Source: Antedon mediterranea (Eukaryota; Echinodermata; Crinoidea; Comatulida; Antedonidae). From it: a stretch of 64,000 bases of DNA. The position numbers and the translations under genes are program-made. The notes beneath the pieces were generated by a model. It was not told the DNA's origin. It did no database searches and saw only the letters and a program-made list of their open reading frames with translations. Below are positions 57,778 to 64,000 of the stretch, piece by piece; the stretch's first letter is position 1, and every line of letters starts with the position of its first letter. The stretch spans positions 13,027,001 through 13,091,000 of the forward strand of contig NC_092674.1 in assembly GCF_964355755.1 (NCBI RefSeq), given 5' to 3'.

Positions 57778-58030
57778 AGGGGTAAGTGGATACTCAAATG
57801 CTTTCTTAAAGTCAATTATTCCACCATGCTTTGTTGAGGTGGCAAGAAGCTTTCCTAAAACATCCCGATTAGCTTCTATTGCTTTTACTTTCCCATTTGC
57901 CTTAATTTCGAGTTTCTTCCCACTATTCGAAAATAAAGTGAGCTTGTTGCGCTTAATAGGGTCATGGAATTTCACTTTAGTTGACTCAAGCCGTTCCTTA
58001 ACATAGCTTTCATGGACTGACTTGCCATTT
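57778..58030 (-). pseudogene. Uncharacterised multicopy protein family, N-terminal piece
   Basis: Seen on the minus strand: GKSVHESYVKERLESTKVKF, then HDPIKRNKLTLFSNSGKKLE and further to EYPLTPVPL, where a transposon interrupts the frame. The reading continues at 56002 on the other side of the insert. I recognise the wording as a repeated, unnamed family in marine invertebrate genomes but know no function. Upstream of 58030 an in-frame stop precedes GKSVH, so the true start is missing or in another exon. Confidence 0.55.
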
Positions 58031-58034
58031 TACA

Positions 58035-58300
58035 GGACTTTAAATATTTGAATATAAACATCTATATTCTGGAGAGTTTGACACCAATTACAACTTTCTG
58101 TGTCGAGTAGTTACGGAGATAATATGATATCTGTTGGATATTGGGTCAAATGTCAATAGAGGTATTTCCGGCCATTTTCGGACACAATGTGCTATTACAT
58201 CAAATAGGAACATGTACATTCCGAACAATTTGACACCAAAATCAACTCTCTATGATCAGTGGTTGCCAAGATATTATAGTCTACTGTAACTGGCGCCATT
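58035..58300. repeat. Two diverged copies of a GTTTGACACCAA-type segment
   Basis: Seen: GAGAGTTTGACACCAATTAC (58072) and GAACAATTTGACACCAAAATC (58222), each followed by CTTTCTGTG/CTCTATGATC, a GTAGTTACGGAGATA/GTGGTTGCCAAGATA word and, later, GGCCATTTTCGG/GCGCCATTTTG. This looks like part of a dispersed repeat; no gene. Confidence 0.4.
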
Positions 58301-58739
58301 TTGAAAAAAACGCCCTCACGCGAAAGTACAGCCCGTTTACCCAATATATTTGAATTCCCCAGAAAAAACTGGTCTAGAAAAGTCATATGAGAATTTCTAC
58401 CTCTCCGGGTGGCACCTACCTCATTCATAGCCTAGTCTAATTTATGTGGCGGGGCGTTTATTTCAGTACAAGTAAGACGTTTTCAAACGGCTTGCAACAC
58501 CATGGGCCAAAGCATCGCGGGTCTCAACGGCGATACACATGCAGATAACGCACAATTGATTTTGACTTTTTTATGGTTTTTTTTTTTGCAGTATATAATA
58601 TTTTATTTTGCTTAAGTTCAGTCTACACTATCAAACTTTATGTGAAAAAAAAATGATGTGCCCATATATGGACATTATGATGTCATATCACTATCATTGA
58701 GCACATTACACTTTTTTATATTTTATGTTATCTACATTT

Positions 58740-60010
58740 GTTATTCAACGTATAAAACGGAACTTCGTGTAATCGCTGACGGGATAGCGACATAACCTGA
58801 CACTTTGCTGGATTCAATAACAGTAGGTTGGCTGTAGACCACTTTGCAATATACTCTACTATACGACGTCCTCTTGTAATGATAATATATCACAATCTGA
58901 GCGAATACATCTTGAAAAGAATGTGTCATCCGCGTATTGTCAGGGTTTATTTTGTAAATGTAGTTGCAAAACATAAACATTAAATATTAATGGTCCAAGA
59001 CATGACTCTTGTAGTATAGCCTACCGGATATAACTGATGTCCAGACAAACACTTGGCCTGAAATACCGGCTGTCGCGAAACCTAAGATCATGAAAGAAAA
59101 GACCCCCTAAGACCTAAGAATACAAAACATAAGACACAAGACCAACTGGCGAAAATATTGTGAGTTTATTTCTGTTTGTGATAAGTATATAAATGTATCG
59201 TAAAAAGCATTAATAAATGAAACCTACTATGTTTAAAATTGTGTATAGATAAACAATTATTGTTTTTAAGCTTTCGTATTATCTTATAATGTGTAATCTT
59301 AGGCCTTGGGTCTTAAGTTTCGCGATCTTAGGTCTTAGGGGGTCTTAGGTTTCGTGACACCCTACAATACCACACGTTGATTTCTACCGCTAAAAAAAGT
59401 TCAACCACTTTAAAATATTGCTACTAACACCATAATGTGCGCCCAAGGGTTATGTGCGAGATGGAGTCGAACGCACGAGAATGATCAAATGATATAATAT
59501 CTATACGCGATGCGAGATGCGTGTCGATCGAGGAGTCGTTGTTTCAGCGAGTAAGGTGGAACATGATTTTCCGGTATTATACACATGCTGTCTATTGTAG
59601 AGAAGATCAAATTCGTTAAGATGGGCGTTCAAATCCTCTGTTACTAGACTCTCGAGCAGCTTACAGAAAATCGACGTCAGAGTCACTGGTCTATAATTCT
59701 TAAAATCCGTTTATGTATGGGAACGATGTTGGCCTGTTTCCAGGCTGATGGAGCTTCTCTTCTCTAGACAAACTAAAATTATATAGATCAGACAAAATTG
59801 GTCACAGGCTGTAAGCACATAATCTCAGCATCATACCAGTAACGCCATCAGGCCCAGATGCTTTGTGTGTAGGCGTTTTAAATATTTTATTTAATATCCG
59901 ATCAGGATGAATATACAGATCCGCAAGTTTAGGAACATATAGACATGGCGACGTGATTTCGTTCATACTACCATTTTGATCAGTAAAGTACGATGCAAAC
60001 AACGAGTTGA
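58740..60010 (-). pseudogene. Degenerate non-LTR reverse transcriptase, split by a MITE
   Basis: Seen on the minus strand, 5' to 3': THKASGPDGVTGMMLRLCA (60000 side); then, after frame breaks, NYRPVTLTSIFCKLLESLV, LNEFDLLYNRQH and TGKSCSTLLAE; then, beyond the insert at 59071-59359, ADDTFFSRCIRSDC and NLLLLNPAKCQVM. These follow the order of a CR1/L2-like RT. Many stops and frameshifts, so an old copy. Confidence 0.7.
59071..59359. mobile_element. 289-bp MITE with TGTCGCGAAACCTAAGA ends
   Basis: Seen: TGTCGCGAAACCTAAGA at the left and the inverse (TCTTAGGTTTCGTGACA) at the right, with inner CCCCCTAAGACCTAAG / CTTAGGTCTTAGGGGG repeats. No ORF. It interrupts the degenerate LINE RT, so it is younger than that LINE. 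No clear target duplication. Confidence 0.65.
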
Positions 60011-60019
60011 ATGCCTAAG

Positions 60020-62240
60020 ATTTTATTAGGGTCATTACAAACAGAATCATTTATGTTAAAAGACAAGTTGTCTACACATGTTCGCTTTGACTTAATAAAA
60101 GACAAACACTGTTTTTTAAGTTATCAGATTTGTTCATTAGATTATACAACGATCAGCTATAAGAACATTCAATTGAATATATTTTATTTCGTAGGCTATT
60201 CTCTTTATCCTAGTCATATCAGCCTTTCCAGTTTGCTTCTGGTCTTCATTCATTCATGACCTCAATTGACGTTTCCCTGTTATATTATTATACATTTCAT
60301 GTAACACATTATCAATTCCTTTAACTTTTAAAATTATATTCCTATGATGGGTGTGGACAGTGGACATAATCAATGATAAATGACATTTCGCGTATTATCA
60401 TATTCATTCTCGATAGCAGTAGGTTCAGTTCTGTGGTGGGTCAAATCGCATACAATAAACATTTAATTGGCGGATGGTCAAACATTGTAGTTTTATTTTT
60501 CCCTGTTCATACCTATATTTTTTATTTTATTTAGTTGACAACCAACTACGATGAAACCGCCACTAACAGGTTAAATGTAAACATAATAAACTATAATAAT
60601 ACATTCAAATATACAACTATAACATAAACAAAAATCGGAACATTATAGAGATTTAACAATTTTACCCTTAAATACATTTAAACTATCATAGAATAAATCA
60701 ATATCCAAAGTAAAAAGCACACTATTAAATGTGTTAGGTAACTGCTGAAAAATACCTGTTTTGTGCATTCAACACGACCACAAGGAACGTGAAGCAAACA
60801 CTTGATGCGAGTACGAGTTGGTATATTCAACTTAAACAAAGCAACAAGAGGAAAATAATAAACAGAATTGAAAGAGTTGTATAAAAATACCATATAAAAA
60901 ACAACTCGATTTTCGAGAGAAATAAGAGTAACACTAGATTTGAACTCGTCACGTTGACGAGTTAGGCTATCGCCCAACGCATCGTAACACGCACATGTTA
61001 TTTATTATGCTTAGTCTACAATAGGCTGCACTACAACGATTGTAAAGAACAGCTGGAATACATCAAAATCGTTTAATAAGTGTCAACAGTTGACGGTATT
61101 AGCATTGTAAACGGTTTAGTTGACGGTTATTTTTTATTTTACACCACTCACGTTTATTCAATTGTTTGAAAATGATGACCTTTTCAAATTAAAAAAAAAA
61201 GTTCATAAGTCTAAAAAGGAATTATTTTAGTAATAAAATATTGAAAATTGGAAGAAAATTGATAACGTTTACGCGGTATGCGCTCTATTGAATGTGACGA
61301 ACTGTGTCGAAAGAGACAAAATCCCTATATTTTACATTTGTGTGGCCATACGATGACGTCACAACAGCCCAGAGGTAAAAATTTTGCATGAATTCATATC
61401 TAAAATATATCTGCTTACATATTAGGTTAAAAAAATTGGGGGTCACCAGACATCCCGGAGAGCTATAATCGATTCAAAATAGGCATATTTTTTCACAAAT
61501 TTGCATAAAATTACCAATTTTCAAGCGCACGATTTTTAAAGTTTGACGTGCACGTGTGTCATTATTTTGCATTCATAATTCATCAAATATGAAAGAAATA
61601 TATCATAAAACTATGAAAAACAATAATCAAGCGCAAAAACGGGCTTTCTAGGCTGCGTACGACCGAAGTGCGCAAAAGCGCGCGCGCAACGCAATTTTTT
61701 TTAAAAAATGTGAAATGCTTAAAATGTCCTGAAACGTGTAGAAAGTTGATTAGAAATTGATTTTGAGCATTTTTAACTTTCAAAGCGCGCGTACGCGCGA
61801 TTTGACCAATGTTCAAAATTTTGCTGATGATACAGGAAGATGACCCTTGACATGAAGCATACGTGTGTCAAGTGGTATTTAAAAATAGCTATTGGTTTTC
61901 AAGTTATAGTCAATCTAAGAATTTCAGAAAATCGAGCGTAGTTACGCTACGCGACCATATTTTCATTAAACCAAAGTTTGTTGCACAACTACATATATAC
62001 GTGCATCTGCTAGCCAAGTTACAACATAACTGCTATTGCCATTTTTAAGATATGCGACCAACAAAAAATGAGCAGAAAAAATGAAATCTCTGACAATAAC
62101 AATAGGCTATCGCTCTACAGAGAGCGATAGCCTAATTATAATTAGGACAAGTGCGAGTAAGGAATGTAATAAATTTGTTCTGAACATTAGAAATACGCCG
62201 AGATTGTCTACCAGAAATTGAATTAAAAATGACTGAAGAG
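60020..62240. other. No gene seen; old repeat sequence
   Basis: Chance ORFs only. A segment at about 61430-61950 has alternating GC-rich words (GCGCGCGCAACGC, CGCGCGTACGCGCG) in AT-rich surroundings and looks like an interspersed repeat. A perfect hairpin lies at 62103-62134 (listed separately). Confidence 0.35.
62103..62134. repeat. Perfect 14-bp-stem hairpin
   Basis: Seen: TAGGCTATCGCTCT, loop ACAG, then AGAGCGATAGCCTA. All 14 positions pair. No target duplication seen at the borders. It may be a miniature foldback element; the strand and any transcript are unknown. Confidence 0.6.
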
Positions 62241-62646
62241 TATCCCGGGTGCGATTTTTTTTTTCGTACATAAGTTGGGGACCCCCTCATGAAACGTCAC
62301 AAAATAAACATGAATAATTCATCAGTTAAATTTTCTTGTTCCGTGTGCACCCAAGCGTATAGCAACAAGAAGTGAGCACACAAGTGCGGTACGATTCTAG
62401 GGCTATCTCCGCTGTTGTTGCGGCGTGCGATTTCATAGAAGATAGCGGCGTTTTGTGTGGATTGTTGAAATAATCAACCTTTAGTTTATGGTGTTTTTAA
62501 TATAATTTATTACTAAAGAATTACGTGTTAAAATTATAGTTTCTATTAATACTATTAGGCCTAATTATTAGTCTCTAAACCCATGTGAGTCTATTCTAGT
62601 AGTAGCTGTGTGGGGGTGTGTGTGACGTGTGTGTGTTAGGTATGAC

Positions 62647-62664
62647 CAAAGATAGTTATCTTTG
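62647..62664. mobile_element. 18-bp palindrome CAAAGATA-GT-TATCTTTG with direct flanks
   Basis: Seen: the palindrome is flanked by GTATGAC on both sides (62640-62646, 62665-62671). Its end word CAAAGATA is also the outward end of the 62-bp foldback element at 8741-8802. Copy 1 of the surrounding element lacks it. It may be a minimal deletion derivative or excision scar of that family. Confidence 0.45.
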
Positions 62665-62929
62665 GTATGACACAATCCGAGTAATAAGTCAGCAAAATTA
62701 AACAATAAACATTACACAAAAATACATTTTTTATTCTCGTGGGTCAAATCTTCCCATCTCATGTGTTCATATACGGGCATTTTGAAAGTTCCTTTGAGTA
62801 CATGCATATTGTTTGATAATAAAATAGCAGAATTAAAAAAATACAGTACACAAATTATATACACATTCTTTATTCTTGTGGCTCTAAGCTTTCTTTGGGC
62901 TATGTCCAATGAATTACTACTTAGTTTAA

Positions 62930-62959
62930 TCATGGAGGTATAAAAATATACCTCCATGG
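62930..62959. mobile_element. 30-bp palindromic insert (CCATGGAGGT family), second copy
   Basis: Seen: 13-bp arms (TCATGGAGGTATA / TATACCTCCATGG, one mismatch) around the spacer AAAA, flanked by TTTAA on both sides (62925-62929, 62960-62964). The related Mutator-like copy 1 has an uninterrupted sequence at this place (ACTTAGTTGAATGTG), an empty site. Confidence 0.65.
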
Positions 62960-63653
62960 TTTAATGTCTTGCCTAGCTGTCGATTAGCCTCGACTCGACA
63001 CATTTTGTGTGAAGAAGAGTGCGCGAAGGCAATCACGTGAATTGACTTATAATCCTAGGCCTACTGTAGAAAGTATCGTATCGCAGTTGTGTAATCACTT
63101 CTTGTTGCAAGCTATACGCTTGGGTGCACACGGAACAACAAATTTAACTGATGAATTATTCATGTTTATTTTGTGACGTTTCATGAGGGGGTCCCCAACT
63201 TATGTACGAAAAAAAAATCGCATCCCGGGTGGGGGCGCACAACTGAACGGTACAACGATGTTAATGCTCCATCGAAAAACAACAATTTAACTCACTATCA
63301 ATCAAAACTCCCAAATCCTTTTGAAAATTAACACAATGTAATTCCTGATCATTTAACTTATATTTGGTTAAAATAGGCTTTCGCTGATTATACTATGCCC
63401 AAGAAAACCCCGTCGTGTTAATTTAACATTCTTACTACATCAAGACGTAACTGAGATTTCACAACAAAAGTCCTAAGTAGAATTTCTGTTACCAATCTCA
63501 ACTTTGTGTTGCCTCCAAATAATAACACTAGGTCCGTGAATAAGTGCATTTTGTAGGATTGTATTGTAGATAATAAATAAATCATTTTGTTTGACAAATC
63601 CAAAAGAAATTACTCACATTCTTTAGCTTTCGCCATCTTGGCTGATGGCTTGA

Positions 63654-64000
63654 TCACAAGTGATCCGGTCCACTACTACTTCCTGGAAATCTGTTGTTAT
63701 TGTTTCTAGGTGACGTCATACTTTTTCGTAGCAGTGATGTGTATACGTGATCGAGATATACAGCCCCTTCGTCGCGGTTGATTGCGTTAGTCCCCCTCTT
63801 TCTGATTTGGATTGCCTCTCTGATTCTACGCTTGAATGTGTTAGAGTCTCAGAATTTTTGCCCCATCCCAATCGATGGTATGGTTTTCTTGCGCTGCATG
63901 GTCTGTGATGGCGGATTTGTGGATTTCGGATGTTGATTCCTTTCTTGTTGCCCGAGTGTATTTACGATCGGTGACCGTTTCAGTGTCGTATACACGTATA
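63654..64000 (-). pseudogene. Reverse-transcriptase-element C-terminus, Penelope-like
   Basis: Seen on the minus strand: RKYTRATRKESTSEIHKSAI, then TDHAAQENHTIDWDGAKIL, a stop/frame break near 63840, then FKRRIREAIQIRKRG and INRDEGAVYLDHVYTSLL, ending SGPDHL-stop at 63654. The HKSAIxDH ... IDW ... AKIL ... RREAIxIRK ... NRDEGxYxL pattern matches the GIY-YIG-linked C-terminus of Penelope-like retroelements. The rest lies beyond the window edge. Confidence 0.6.

Larger units (their letters stand above)
62251..63221. mobile_element. Mutator-like non-autonomous element, copy 2
   Basis: Seen: ends GCGATTTTTTTTTTCGTACA and the inverse, terminal inverted repeats of roughly 160 bp, perfect 9-bp target duplication ATCCCGGGT (62242-62250, 63222-63230). 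The interior matches copy 1 in the opposite orientation. It contains two tiny palindromic inserts (62647-62664, 62930-62959) that copy 1 lacks. No transposase ORF. Confidence 0.85.

Noticed and set aside
63618-63636. ATGGCG... (MAKAKE) followed by a GTGAGT donor on the minus strand, looking like a first coding exon
   Set aside because: It lies ~20 nt after the stop codon of the Penelope-like C-terminal ORF and is most simply that element's 3' UTR; no matching downstream exon was found.

Overview
This is an AT-rich eukaryotic window, crowded with transposons and with very little host coding sequence. Spliced exons with GT/AG borders, LINE, LTR and DNA-transposon remains, and the absence of bacterial-style gene packing all point to an animal. 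The intact-looking Ty3/Gypsy element places integrase before reverse transcriptase, an order described for the Gmr1-like group of deuterostomes. Frequent TAGGCCTAG words and metazoan histone-type 3' processing signals also fit. My best guess is an echinoderm or another marine deuterostome; I cannot name the species.

Host gene content. Five exons on the minus strand (42058-41960, 35181-35083, 6373-6278, 1877-1761, 245-155) look like parts of one or more ankyrin-repeat genes. All have consensus splice borders and mostly hold one ~33-residue repeat in phase 0. If they form one gene, most of the first 42 kb is intron. A second minus-strand coding remnant (58030-55550) belongs to an uncharacterised multicopy family; it is split by a transposon and frameshifted.

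Mobile elements, left to right: a damaged pogo/Tigger element (about 1958-4871); a 62-bp foldback element with an 8-bp target duplication (8741-8802); a 5.54-kb Tc1-like element (13515-19058); a satellite-rich block (about 19.3-25.0 kb); LINE pieces (27.9, 30.6, 38.8, 52.1, 58.7-60.0 kb); a truncated LTR element (31.05-33.67 kb); a TA-flanked element with a HIRAN-like ORF (40.5-41.4 kb); a young Gmr1-like Gypsy element with 5-bp target duplications (44706-50362) plus an older reversed solo LTR (50481-50868); two Mutator-like non-autonomous elements with 9-bp target duplications (56012-57768 and 62251-63221); and a Penelope-like C-terminal fragment at the right edge.

Most interesting is the element at 13515-19058. 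It has TA target duplications and CAGTACTGACTACA termini, and encodes two convergent genes: a two-exon BEN-domain protein (+) and an intact DD34E Tc1 transposase (-). Both genes end, within 30 nt of their stop codons, in a canonical replication-dependent histone stem-loop (GGCTCTTTTCAGAGCC). Each stem-loop is followed 8-9 nt later by an identical AAAAGAG-containing downstream element suited to U7 snRNA. Both have histone-like promoters sharing CAGCCAATCAGA plus a TATA box. The simplest reading is a transposon that has taken on histone-type gene control, probably tying expression of its genes to S phase.
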